From contig NC_083562.1 of NCBI RefSeq assembly GCF_019925205.1, positions 22,692,001 to 22,756,000 of the forward strand: a stretch of DNA of 64,000 bases, read 5' to 3'. The stretch comes from Metopolophium dirhodum (taxonomy: Eukaryota > Arthropoda > Insecta > Hemiptera > Aphididae). Below the pieces are notes generated by a model. It made no database searches. It worked only from the letters and a program-made list of their open reading frames with translations, and was not told the origin of the DNA. The position numbers were made by a program, and so were the translations under genes. Of the stretch, positions 13,890 to 26,772 are shown piece by piece (the first letter of the stretch is position 1; the number at the start of each line of letters is the position of its first letter).

Positions 13890-14408
13890 AAAAAATAAAA
13901 AAAAAAATTTTAAAAACACACTTTTCCATAAAAACATTTAAAAAAAAATTTTAAAAATTGCACTAAAAAGACAAAAATAATTCTCTGTACTTAAAAATAA
14001 TGAAAAATTTATTGATGAAAAATTTAAAAGTGTGTGGTGCATCATACAAAACATTAAAAGCCGAGCTAAGTCTCACATACACTTCTTTGTTCAATCCTGT
14101 TTATAAGATAGTGACTGGCAGTATATGTCAAGTATAAGAGCAAAATAATGAAAAATTTACTGATGAAAAATTTAAAAGCCAAGGAAAGTCTCACATACAC
14201 TTCTTTGTTCAATCATGTTTATAAGATAGTGACTGGGAATATATGTCAAGTGTATGCGCACCACACACTTTTAAATTTTTCATCAATAAATTTTTCATTA
14301 TTTTTAAGTACAGAGAATTATTTTTGTCTTTTTAGTGCAATTTTTAAAATTTTTTTTTAAATGTTTTTATGGAAAAGTGTGTTTTTAAAATTTTTTTTTT
14401 TATTTTTT
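13890..14408. mobile_element. Foldback/MITE-like element with about 150-bp inverted arms
   Basis: The left arm 13890-14040 is matched almost base for base by the reverse complement of 14258-14408, giving a long hairpin with a 217-base loop. The loop is itself a direct duplication: the phrase from AATGAAAAATTT through CACATACACTTCTTTG to GTCAAGT occurs at about 13998-14135 and again at about 14146-14252 with few changes. No protein is encoded. The near-identity of the arms suggests recent activity or gene conversion between arms. No clear target duplication is seen at the A/T-rich ends. Confidence 0.75.
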
Positions 14409-17400
14409 ATTTTCTACTTTTTAGTTGAAAGTAAATATTTTTATTAAACGTTTAAGAAATATGTTTTCGGTACCTATATCAGAATACCGGTATAATGTTA
14501 TTTGGTAATAATTACCGTTGTTACCATAGATATTATAATAATGGATAGGACACGCCTATACTTGCTTCGTAAGAGGTTGCGGTTTTTTTTTGGGGAAGAG
14601 AGAAAGTTCAATATCTGCGAGAGATATTACGGCGACGTCGTGGGGACAATCCTTTTTTTTTTTTTTTGGTCCATGTCCCAAAATGACAACGGATTATTGT
14701 ATTGTCATCCAAGACCAAGGTCTATACCAATTTTCAGAATTTTTCATCTTCAAAAAGTGCCTCAAATCGAGCGCGCAAGATTTGATCACAGACAGACGTG
14801 AAACCAAACTTAAGAAAAGTGTTAAAAAAAGACATGTTACGCGACGTGCGCACAATTTACACGAAGACGAGCACGCGTGCAGACAAGTATATAATGTGCA
14901 CACCGGCTTATACGTCTTATACTACGTGGAGGTGTATAGTACACATCGCGCATACATAATCATATAGATATCAGGGTTGATAAATTTTACGATTTGCACG
15001 TACTTAGTCTTATAAATATACATTTCAATGTATATTTTACTCGTTACTTTTATATGGCGTCGAGTTTTCCGAAAATTAATGATCATATATTCGTCTAGAA
15101 TCATATACGGTCGAAAATATTATCGAGGACGTTTCATCCACATATTATTGTGCGTAAGTTATCTCCGTCTTACAAACGCGTGTATAGCGTAGCAAATTTG
15201 GATTCAGTGGAATCGATTTTATTTTACACTTATTAACCATATAGCTGCTTTAGTATTAAAGTAAATTTAATATTTATCCAATTTAAAGGTAAGAACGTTA
15301 TCTCTGATTGTACGTTGATTTTTTTTACATTCAAATTTTAAAGCGAGTTACAATAAGTATTTAAAATATTAAAATTTAAAATGTATAATTGCTAATAACT
15401 CGCTTCAAAATTAAAAAACCAACCAGAGAACGTAGATAATAATATGCTATTACCTCTAAGTTTAATAAAAAAACAATTTACTGTAATATTAAAGGTAGGT
15501 AGGCGACATATATTAAAATCGGTTCTGCCTAACCTAAATTGTCAAAAGTTGGGACAACACACGCAGATTTCGTTTTTCGTTCTCTTAATGGTACGTTTAT
15601 GTAAATATTGGACGCAGCGAAATGCCACTGCGGTGTTCTACCGGTGAATAAAAGAATTATCAAACAATGTGGCTCACCCTGTATATATATAATATATATT
15701 TTATATCATAGATGTATTTATACTGCGCAAGTACATTAAGAGCAGCTGTATATAATGATGTATAGTGTCGTATATACTGTCGTGAGCTGGCGATCATTAG
15801 TCATCGTCTCGATGGCGTTGACGATCTCACACAAAGATACATTTTATTATATCTAATATATATGTATATACTATATATACGTTTTTTTTATACAGTTCGC
15901 GCCGTACGCGTGAAAAATACCCACTCGCACGTTAATCGATGTTCATATCAACGTCATCCATGTGTGCAGAGAGCGCGTATTCCGCGCGAGTTCCGTGGCA
16001 ATTGAATTATATTCGTAAAATAATGTTAAAATATAAAATTACCCACTATATTGTATTTGAGCTGCAGCACATCTATATTATTTGGGTAGTACTGCTACAG
16101 CATAAAGTATACATACGAATGTGGGTACACAACATAAAATACGTACCTAATATTTTTATGAAACATATGGGTATAGAGTCACTCATAAGTCGTAATATAA
16201 GTTTTAGGCTAGATTACCGTGGTGGTGGGGGGGGGGGGGGGGTTGACTATAAATTTTGTTGAACTATACGATTGGTATGAATGTTTATTATTTTTTTTTC
16301 AGAAGTTCAATAAAATTCAAATTCAAAGATTAAAGAACTATGACGTTCCGGAACGATTAACCGTACAGTATACAATATAATATAATATTTTTATCGCGTA
16401 GGTACCTGTAGACGGCGAGAGTTTATCGGGCCCCGAAACTAAAACACACATAATATACCTATACGTTATATTTAATAATTTATATATATTATACATGACG
16501 TGTATGCGGGTACGGCCGAAACCCGTTCGCTACAGCAGCCGGAGCCAAGAGACACACGCAAATTTTTTTTATATACACGGAGCGTATAGACACCACATTT
16601 ATATACTTCGGTCGTATAGCCACGTGTAGGACGCATACAAATATTATAATATATTGTATAATATACATTATAGGTATACGTCTCGCCGTATATTTTATTG
16701 TACTTCCACGCGACTTCCGTTGAATGGGTAGTTTGTAGTTACATAATATGCTATAATATATAATATGCACTTTTAGCCAGCATGATAATATTATATACAT
16801 AATGTGCAGACGCGTGCACATAATATATACTGCAAGTACATAACAGCGCGGCTGACCGAATTGATTTGCTCGTCTTGGCCGCAGGTGTAGTATTATATAC
16901 ATCGCCAATTATTAAAACACAGAATATAATAAATCGCTTGCGCCGACGAATGCAGGTGCAAAACTTCGAATATCCAACGCGAAAAGTTGTTCATTTTCAC
17001 ACGTTTGAAACGGGTGGATTTATATTGCGTTCAGGTCTCTTGCGGTTCTGGCGTTGAGTGATTAATTTTCAGCAATGATAGTCAAAAGTATAATCTAGAT
17101 GCAATATCTAATCTATTAACTCCGAGTAAATCAGTTGTACGTGAAATCTGTTTTCTCAAGAGGTGAAAAAGGAGTAGTTCACGTAATAGAGTTTTATCGA
17201 TTCGAATATTTGTTTAATAATTATCTATTTCGGTGATTTTTGAAGATTTAGGTAATTACCATGTTAATTTCGTTTTGTGTCAAATGCTCCCACATAATAT
17301 TATGCATTACAAGGGACTGGTGTTATATTAAAAAGAAACGTTTCTGAAATCAGAACTTCGCCGAAACTTCGATTTCAATATTTTAGAGATGCCGATATTT

Positions 17401-20400
17401 TGATAGAAAATAATAAATACTAAACACATTGTACGATGTCTTTCCAGCCATGAAAAATTATAATGGCACTGGTTGAAATCATCGGTGTCAACCAAAACAG
17501 CTGATATTTTTAATTTTAAAGAACATCAACTGGCATTTTGGTTTTTTTTGGTCCATCCTTAAATCGGTAGGAATTTGTAGTACTTCTAGGAACCGAACCG
17601 AATTCGAAAAACTCAAAAAATTCTAGTTGCAGATATCTATTAGTTATTACATAACATAATAAATAATAATAATAATATAATGATGTTGAAGTATGTGCCA
17701 TTGAAGGCTAATATGGACAAACGGCCACCATGACGATATTTATACGTACACGCCCCGCTTCCTCCAACTCTTCATCCCTACTTTTGGACTTTCAGGTCCA
17801 CAAGATAATATGTCTTATCGCTACGGCCGCGCTGTTTTATATATACATATGCATAAAGATACAGCTTCCGCACACGTGCTCGAGGGTAATATGTGACGGT
17901 AGTCTACGAATTGAAATGACTTACTGAATATAATATCGTGTACATTATTATTATTACTATTATTATGTATATTAACGTGTTAATATTCACGCGCGCAATC
18001 ATTATTATTATTATTATGAGATAGTCGATGCCCCCATTTTGTTTTTTGCAACCGTCTCGCTAACGCCACGAGGTGAATCGGGTTTTCATTGCAAGGACGA
18101 ACCTTAATAGCGTTTTCCAGGAACTAATTGTCGTCACATCATGATTATTTTTATGATTACGATGATAATGATATTACTGTTTTATATGATAAAAAACAAG
18201 CGAACTCGACGGCATTGCTACGGGGGGTTTTCTTTAAAATTATAATACAACATTATTATTACGACTTTTGTTGTGTGCATACATTATATACACTTCCTAT
18301 TCCACCGCAGTCCATAGCGCACCCCCCCCCCCCCCCCCCCCCCGGGTTGATGCGCGCGTGTCCCGCTCGCTCGACTTGTGAAACATATATGAGGCGTTTA
18401 TAATAATATTTTATTCGTCGATACAAACCATCGGACGCGCGTTTTCTCATGAAATATGATGTTTATGACGACCATACAATATTTGTATAGTTGTACTCAA
18501 TTAATGCCCACGTATAATATAGTCAGACCGGTGTTTTGCGAGAGACTGATATACCCGCGGCGGCGAAGTCTAGACATTGCAGAGAGCATAGGTATGCGTC
18601 GATTTGTCTACAAACGCAATGGCCCCTGCACGTATAAAGGATTATGACCGAGTTATAACCAAGTTTGGGTTCTCGCACATACCTGGTACACACAAACGCA
18701 TAAAACGTACAACGCGTAATGCGTCGTTAAACTGCCAACGGTAGTTGTTGTCGGGGTGAATCCCTGGTGTCGTGGCACGAGACACTATATAATAATGATC
18801 ACGGTTGCGGCCACTGTACACGCGTGTAATATCAGTAAACGTACGCGTGTGTGCGCGCACTTGTACACGAGTGTGTGTGTGTGTGTGTGTGTGCTCGCGA
18901 CAATAATATTATATCCTTGTACAAAATCCGGTATAGTTGTTTTTCGTTAATTACCAAAGAGGTCGCAGAGTCGGATGGATCTGCCGCGCCGAGATCGAGC
19001 CGTGCATACGTAACTATATGCCGGCGTGCTACGTGTTCGCAATAATGTATTGACAGTTTCGTCCTCGGCATGTCAGTCGTGTGTCCGACACGGGCGGAAG
19101 GCAAGAAAAAAAAAATGGAAAAAAAAACACTGTTCGAATCCCATATAATAATCAATTAGCCCGACGAAGTATATAATAATAAAATGTCGATAAAAACGAT
19201 AAGAGAAAAAAAAAATGATAAAACATTGTACTCATATTATAATACAATAATATATATAAGTACAAGGCACGCTTTTTTTTTGTGCGTCAGTGTACTCTAG
19301 GTATAAACACTGAAAATAACGAACATGTAATTTTGAAATTTACACGGTGGCCGGTGACCAGAACGTGAGGACAACCATTGTTCAAATTTCAACTTCCTTG
19401 TCCCATTTCAGGAATTAAAATAATTATAAACCACGCAATATGTTCGTGCAAATGTTGTACAAGAGTAAAAATTAAAGTCGAATGTTTAAAGTAATAATAA
19501 TGTCCAATTAACATTATAATGTGTCTTAACAAGACATTAATAATCGGTATACTATATATAGGTACCCTATACCTAGTAAATATATATTTTAATTTATACA
19601 CTAGTATTAAAAATACAAAACAACTTTAAAATTTCAAAACATTAAATTATACTACGATTAACGTCTTGTTAATACGCTATAATTAGCATATATTAGTGTA
19701 TAATTAATAATTATCCTATTCAATTATAAACGTGATTTTAAAACATATAGTTAGGTATAGTAGGTTAAATATCCAAGGAAAACTGAAAGTATTCAGTCAT
19801 AGGTATACAATTTTGTTATGCTATATTTAAATTATGTTTTATATAATAATTTGTAATAATAATAAATTAAATATTGGAATTTTATTATTTCTTTTTCTTT
19901 CTATGTAATTTCAAAAGCTCGTCATAGCATTATTTCTACTTAATAGATAATTTTTACACGAATGACGTATGTTGTATTCAAGTTACTTATATTATACTAT
20001 ACGTCTATACAATTATAAAAGTATCGTTTTACAATGGTGTTAAGTATTCATGAATGAGTCGTATACGTCGTATATCGTAACGCGCGTAACGATATATCAG
20101 CTAATCAGCTCTATATCTTTATACAAAGTTGTATAGTTATTGTATTGCTTTTTTTTAAAACTTATTATATCAAAATTCCAATATGTATAGCTATAATGCA
20201 ATTTGTTAAAATAGTTTATAGATGAAAAATTATAATTTATATAATATATTTAATATAATTATAATTTCAAGTTATTACTTATTAGTTGATATACATACCT
20301 ACCAGCTACCAATTCATTATTTAAATTCTTCGCACAACCAGGTATAGTTTTATCAAATTTAAATAATCGAAGTCATTTAAATAATGTTTTCAATTTAATA

Positions 20401-21829
20401 TTGTGAATAAGTTCAATTAGGAACACATAAAAATACTAAAAATAGTAAAATATACTTGTTTAAAAAATTTAAATAATTTTCCATAGTTAATTTACAAACT
20501 ATATCATATCATAATCACCAATAATAAAATTAGTCTTGTTGGAGATTTTATACTTTTAGACTTATTATATAATAGTTATATAACTATATAAAACAAATAG
20601 CAAACATTGGTGGATTTACTAGGGTTTGTGTAGGGTACGCAGAAGCACCCCCGAAGTTTTGAACCTAGTTTGAATATTATCAATATATTATTTACTTATT
20701 TATCACATGAGATAAACAGAATACTTAGATAAAGAATGTTCCTAACACAGTGGACAGATCTAATATTCTCCTGACCCCAAAATATTTTCATGTAAATAAT
20801 TACAAATACACATAATAGTAAAACATACACGTGGAAATTAAAGTAAATATTTATTTTTCCTACAAGCATTAGTAAATAATATGTGAAACAGAAATGAACT
20901 AAACAGATTATTTAACCACGAAGGAAATTGAAACCGATTTTTAGGTGAGCGTAGACAGATACGTAGTTAGGACAAAGCTAAGGGGTGGGGGGCGACCGCT
21001 CCGCAGGTGGCACTTTTTAATATTCGCATTTACAAATATTGTATATCTATATAACCTAAATTAATATATACAAATTAATGTACGTTTTTGTGAGGCTTAT
21101 TGGCTGGGAAACTATACTGGATCATTTGCACAACATTTTGCCCACATCTTTCTTGAAACTCGGCGAGTGTTTATAGCTCTGGTTTTCAAGCCCCGTTGAT
21201 ATAGGGTGGCACACACATATTTTTCGTTTTTGGTCAGAGTAATCATATATTTTTTTTGTTAATATAAAGTGCTATTGGGTCTTGGAACCAAATATATAAA
21301 TATAAATGGACATTTATAGACTATCGAATCGAAAACTACTAAATCGATTACGACGAAAATTTCAGAAATTGTTCTTAGAAAATAGAGTTATTAGGGAAAT
21401 CCAAATAATATATAGCATGAACCACATTCAAAAAAATACCAAGTGTTATATCCTATTCGATTCAGGTTAGTTGCCTATCTTGGTCAAATCAGTTCGAAAA
21501 TAGTGAGGTACACGCCGACGCCGATTTGCTAGCGAACTGAGATACTTACACTATAACCGAGATACGTCGGTATAGCGCTGTATTTTATGTGTTCATTTTT
21601 CCAAGGCAGTCAGGTATCCAGCTAGTTATTACATAGTAGTGTATGATATAATATAATTATTATCTAAGCTTCATTATGATCCGAGCTAGTTAATCATTCG
21701 TAAAATTTACACAAACAAGAAAAAGAAAGTGGCAATAAAATGAGCACCGGGCATTCCGAATAGGTACATCTCTGTAGTGATGCATACAAGTAACCTATAG
21801 ACAATTAAATACTACGTCTAGAAACTTAC
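14409..21829. other. AT-rich non-coding block, probable first intron of the 22098 gene
   Basis: No exon was identified. Contents include a copy of a dispersed repeat at 15150-15420 (relative at 39430-39610), a run of 16 G at 16227-16242, a run of 22 C at 18322-18343, a TG run at about 18869-18891 and a CpG-richer patch at 18500-19100. Repeat-like sequence lies at 20600-21000 and 21180-21480. The gene starting at 22098 reads leftward through this block after its donor at 21829-21824, so an intron is the natural reading. Confidence 0.45.
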
Positions 21830-22098
21830 TTGGCGAATGGTTCGCTGTCCAGCCGATAATAATTCTCGATGGGTTCCGTCTTAACCAGCCGCATTAGCTG
21901 TTTCTCATCGACTACGACCACTCCTTGTTCGACGTCCGCGTGCTTCCACAGCACCGTCTGCTTACTACTGCTCTTGGTCTTGTTGGCCTCCGCCTTACGC
22001 TGCACAGCACCCTTGGCCGCGGCCCTGCCGCCCTTTTGGCCCGACGCGTTCATTCGGCTACTTATCGCCCCGCTGCCCGCCGTCGGGTATATCAACAT
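21830..22098 (-). CDS. First coding exon of a probable DRAK/DAPK-type serine/threonine kinase
   Basis: On the minus strand, ATG at 22098-22096 opens 89 codons plus two bases, then a perfect donor GTAAGT at 21829-21824. An in-frame TAA lies 51 bases upstream with no ATG between, fixing this start; Met16 is an alternative. Residues 1-45 are basic and low in complexity (Gly/Ala/Lys/Ser). The end reads LVKTEPIENYYRLDSEPFA-K, where Tyr-x-Leu followed by PFA[R/K] is what usually stands immediately before the glycine loop (G-K-F/Y-A-x-V) of DAPK-related kinases such as Drosophila Drak. The loop itself would be in the next exon. DRAK kinases phosphorylate myosin regulatory light chain in the cytoplasm. 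The next exon is not found in 1-21829, so the intron may exceed 21 kb. The family call rests on about 20 residues and could be wrong; the exon itself is well supported by its open frame, composition and donor. Confidence 0.6.
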
Positions 22099-22780
22099 AG
22101 TTTGCGTATATGTGTGAACACCGGCGCGGTACTCGGGATCGATTGGTTAAAATTTAATTCGATGAAAAGTCGTAAAACGCTAGTAATGACGATTAAAATA
22201 ATACAATCTAACGGCTCTCGAAAACAACACCGCTATATTATATCATATGGGGTACGCCTTGGAGACCGCAGACGTGTTTGCTTGTTTGTTTGGTAACGGA
22301 ATGAAAATTCTCCAACGGTCGAGAGAAAAAACAAAAAAAACCGCGCGCGAACTATGATAATATAAATAATACGCGTACTCCGACGAACGACTGCGAAAAC
22401 GTCCGGATTCGACGTACAGGCGGCCTATGAAATCACGATAAAAAAAAATAACCTCGTAATTTTGGTTCACCGGACTTTGTAATACCTACGATGACGACCG
22501 AAATAATCATGTAAACAATACTTGCAATGGTTTGTGACCACCAGCAACGGCATATCCTCGCCGAGAGACGTCGACTACAGCTGACCGCGTACGCAAACAA
22601 ACTGCCGCGGTTTAAGTCCCGGTGGCTGCGTGATCGAGCAGATCTGTAGGAGCGCGCGCGCGCGCCGAGGCTGCAGCGACGGACGACGCGCGTAGTGGGA
22701 GAACCGACCTGAATGTACGGCGGCGTGGAGACGTCCGTGCGCGCGGGAGCTTTGATGTGCACGTCGTCACCGCGGCAACG
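22099..22780 (-). promoter_or_regulatory. CpG-rich candidate promoter and 5' UTR of the 22098 gene
   Basis: Immediately upstream (right) of the ATG, about 680 bases are clearly richer in G, C and CpG than the AT-rich flanks, including a CGCGCGCGCG run near 22651-22661. No clear TATA box is placed. Many of the short frames seen here on both strands are incompatible with each other and look like composition artefacts. A broad CpG-type promoter plus leader is the simplest reading given the position before a first exon. Confidence 0.4.
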
Positions 22781-25700
22781 TTCATAATATAGCGATAGTT
22801 CGTGCCTATCATATTATTAAATATTATTATTTTGATATTATCGTTGAGTACGTTATTGGTTAATATTGGTACCAAAATAAATAATAATGATAATAATGAT
22901 GACCACGACAACGATGATGCTGTTATAATAATATTATATATTATATTCTCTATGCATTGGTAGGCAGCGTTCGGAATGTGTCCGTGGGACGTAGCTTACG
23001 ATGGATACTCTCTCACACACACACACATCACATATAGATTGCTGAAACTGCTTTACATCAAGGTATACGAGCGCATTTTCAACGGAGGTCGGTTTTCTGG
23101 ATTTCCAATGACACGAAATATCGAATCAGCCCGACACTATACATGATATTGTGTCATATAAGTAACTATAATAGCTGATGGTATTCTGCAGGTACCTACC
23201 ATATTTTGTCGTAGATGTATACTATATAATAATTATAGTAACACGGGAATTAAAATGGAGAGGCTATTATGTGGAATGTGTTGAAGTCGAACCGGACTCC
23301 CGCAGAAACAAACGATATGATTTTCCAGCTCGTATACACATAAAAATGTGTTCATTGCCAGCTGTTCAACAATGGAAATTTTGGACAAAAAAAAAAAACA
23401 GTAAAACCGATGTTTCTGCCCACTTCAGCACTTCTAATACCGTGCCTATACGTAAATGAATGCTTAACGCATATATATATTAGTCATTGTACAATATCCG
23501 AATGTATGAAGTAAAAAGCAACACTTTTTATCAAAAACTTAAAATCAAACATCAAACGAATATAAAATAAATGTGTTTACAAGATTTTTGCGATTATTAA
23601 TTCCCAAACGAGAATCATTTTTAATTCTAGTTTTGGAGTTTAAACTTTGATTATACTTATATATGTAAGTATGTAATAAGTTATAATGTTGAATGAGTTA
23701 AGCGATTAAAACTTTATTTTTGCCCATTGATACTTTTGGTCCATTAGAGAACATATTATATAGTAATATAGACATATAGTATACTATGACGTATCATTTT
23801 AAATTTGTTGACGTTTACATAATTGATAAATTAGGTAGTCGCAAAATGGACGACATTGTTATTATAATAAGAACATCATTACCTAATATTATTATCGCTA
23901 AATCAAGTATTAATATTAAAATCGTATATGATTTATTCAATTCATCTTGTTTAATTTTATAAAATTAGATAAGTTTTATTATTATACAATACCTTTAGGT
24001 AATTAATATTGTAATACTGGGACTACACAACTTATAATAATTGTTATAACTATTCTATTATTGTATTAATTTTAAATATCTGTTTTTTATAAGCATTAAT
24101 TATAGCTTACTTCAATATAGAATGTAACAAACCAATTGATTTACGTAGGAGGGATAGACAGGTAGGACAGAATCTCAATAATATAAAAGAATATAGTATA
24201 AAAAAAATATTTATACCAAGCCAACCGTAAAGCAAATGGAACATAATATAGGTAATATTATAATATGTAAGTATTTTTGAATAATGAATTTACAACAAAA
24301 TCGCATTACATTTCGATAGAACGGTGTTCATGGAAACCATGAATGGAAAATATGGTTGTGGCCAGTTGTATTTCACCGCTTTATCATGGGTGCACCCACA
24401 TGCTTAGGCATGGTCAGTTGGCGCACTTTCAATATCTCGGGGTCATTGGTTGATTAATACATGTATCTTGTGCATGATATAGAATACAACTATAGCAGAA
24501 TACTTGTTGGCGGCACCCCGTTGTTTGTAGAATAAACAATATCACAATGAAGTCATTGCAGGTTTAGAGGCGCTACCAAATAATTGAATTGTCTTTTTAT
24601 GCGATTGTTATCGGAGTTTTAATTTGACCAAACACAATCGAAGCAATACGAATAAGAAAAAAAGTATCGTACTTACTCTCTAGCATTAATGTATAATTAA
24701 TTAGACGTACACGTTATTCATGTTTTGTACATAGAACAAATACTGCAGACTTGCAGACAAGTATAATACATAGTTTGTAACTCCAACATATATAATTAAT
24801 AATTTATGCTTCCACGTATAAACACACAATGACCACTGATATTTTTTTTATATTTTACAAAGATTAACTTTGATGAAAACAATATAAGGTTCACGATTCT
24901 TAATCCCTATATTAATTTATACTTTATATTTCATTCCTGAATACATTCACGTGTTATTTTATAATAAATATTCAAATATTTATAAATAATAATGTACCTA
25001 ATTATTTTAAATACATAACATTTTTATACTTTAATACCGATTAATTGGTAGTAAATTTAGTAATTTGCATAATTATTGTTTTAAGTAAAGAATGTTGCAA
25101 CCGCCTGTCAAGCTACAGTGGTATAATATAGTGGTGGACAGCGGAGACGTGAACGGACCGTCGTGCATAGGAACTTGCAGACTATTAAAGTATTAAAGTA
25201 TAAGTTAACAAATATTATATTTATTAAATTTATATTAAATACTATAATAGTGAGACGAGGTATCCTCCACGAGACACAGGTAGATATTTACGTGTTTGTA
25301 CCGATTGGTATTATCGTGTCCGAGAAATTCGTCGTTGGTTTTGTCGAAAACGAACGTACCACTGTATAGTTACTATACATAACTACTGCGTAGTTGTGCG
25401 CCTATATCAGTATATTATTATTATGTATAAACTATATCCATTTTATTTGACTTCGTCGCGAACAACTTATAAATAAGTATTCTATTGCCGTATGCCAACG
25501 GCGAGTAAATACAAAAATGGTAACTTTATAATTGCTGTGGTAATACCTAATGAAAACAATGAAATCTCAGAAAAATCAAGAAATAAGAGTGCAAATCGTA
25601 TGAACGTCACGTTAAAATTCAAAAGTCGTAAAAACTAATTTCTATGCTGCCACCACTACAGTCGTATCCTCCTAGCTAGTTCTGATCATCAAACAACGTC

Positions 25701-26710
25701 GTCGTAGGACGTTATTATTGTATTTCTGTAGATATACACTATAGCTGTGTTCGCCGTTAATATAATATTATAATACCTATATATATATTTTATGATACGC
25801 CTATAACCGCACGCATGGTACAAACAATATAATATGTATAATGATAACTCACATCGTCTATAAACAAGCGCCCACCCGAAAAGCTTGTCCGGAAATATAA
25901 TATAATATAATACATAAAGTATTATAATACCGCGATAGCGCCACCTTGCACGCGTCGGGTGGGCGAGTCGAAATCAAACGCACTTTATAATACTGCAGTT
26001 TATTTAGACATTTTGATTTTGTCTCGATGATGCCCAGCGGACTGGTTAAACGATGGCCAGATTCGTGTGGACCGAAAATGCAGCCTACGACGAACGTCTC
26101 AATCTGAAATAACCATAGTGTATAGTTTATAATATATTATTATGTGGATATTAATATATTATATCTGCGGGACAATTCCGGTTAAAACGTTAAGAAACCA
26201 AGAAAGCAAATTGATGACGGCCGTGATGCCAACTGCCGCTTTAGTAATAATATCTGTAATATGATACATAATGTCCTACATTATATATTGGTACACAATA
26301 TATAATATTTGGTTTTGAATAGACATCCTTATGGCGTAGTTTATATATATATTACCGCCGGTGAACCTACTCACTAGGAAATACGATTTTTTTTTTTACT
26401 CGTAAGAAAATTCGAACGCGCGCGTATTGAGTGAACAGACGCGGAAATGCATACATAGAGATACATATGCGTTTACATACGTTTTTTATTTATTATTATT
26501 ACTATTGTTAAGACAGCTAGGCGTACGATGAATGTTAAATATTTTTATCTTGAAATTAATCTTTTGAGGTCCTAATATTAATTCTATACCTACCTGGTCC
26601 GTTTACTCACATCTTATTCAACAAATGTTGTTCGTTAAAGTCTCTCAGAAAATAATATAAACTTACCTATCAATATATTATACCGTTGTTTAATTTTTTC
26701 GGTAAACATT

Positions 26711-26772
26711 ATGGCTTACAACTTATCACCTAAACAAACATGTTTGTTATTTATTGAACGAGGTTATGCAAG
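26711..26772 (+). other. Candidate short first exon ending in GTAAGT
   Basis: ATG at 26711 opens 20 codons (MAYNLSPKQTCLLFIERGYA) plus AG, then GTAAGTAT at 26773. Without splicing the frame stops at once (AGG TAA), so it has meaning only if the donor is used. The reading loosely resembles the start of a helix-turn-helix (LSPxQ…G-Y-A), as in N-termini of mariner-type transposases, but the similarity is weak. No partner exon was found. Confidence 0.18.

Noticed and set aside
22243..22911. Arg/Ser-rich minus-strand frames upstream of the 22098 exon
   Set aside because: Several overlapping frames of similar length and no splice signals; better explained by CpG-rich promoter or leader sequence.
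23178..23459. 93-codon plus-strand frame ending near 23459
   Set aside because: Contains a hydrophobic AT-driven start and a poly-A tract read as Lys; no splice border or recognisable motif.
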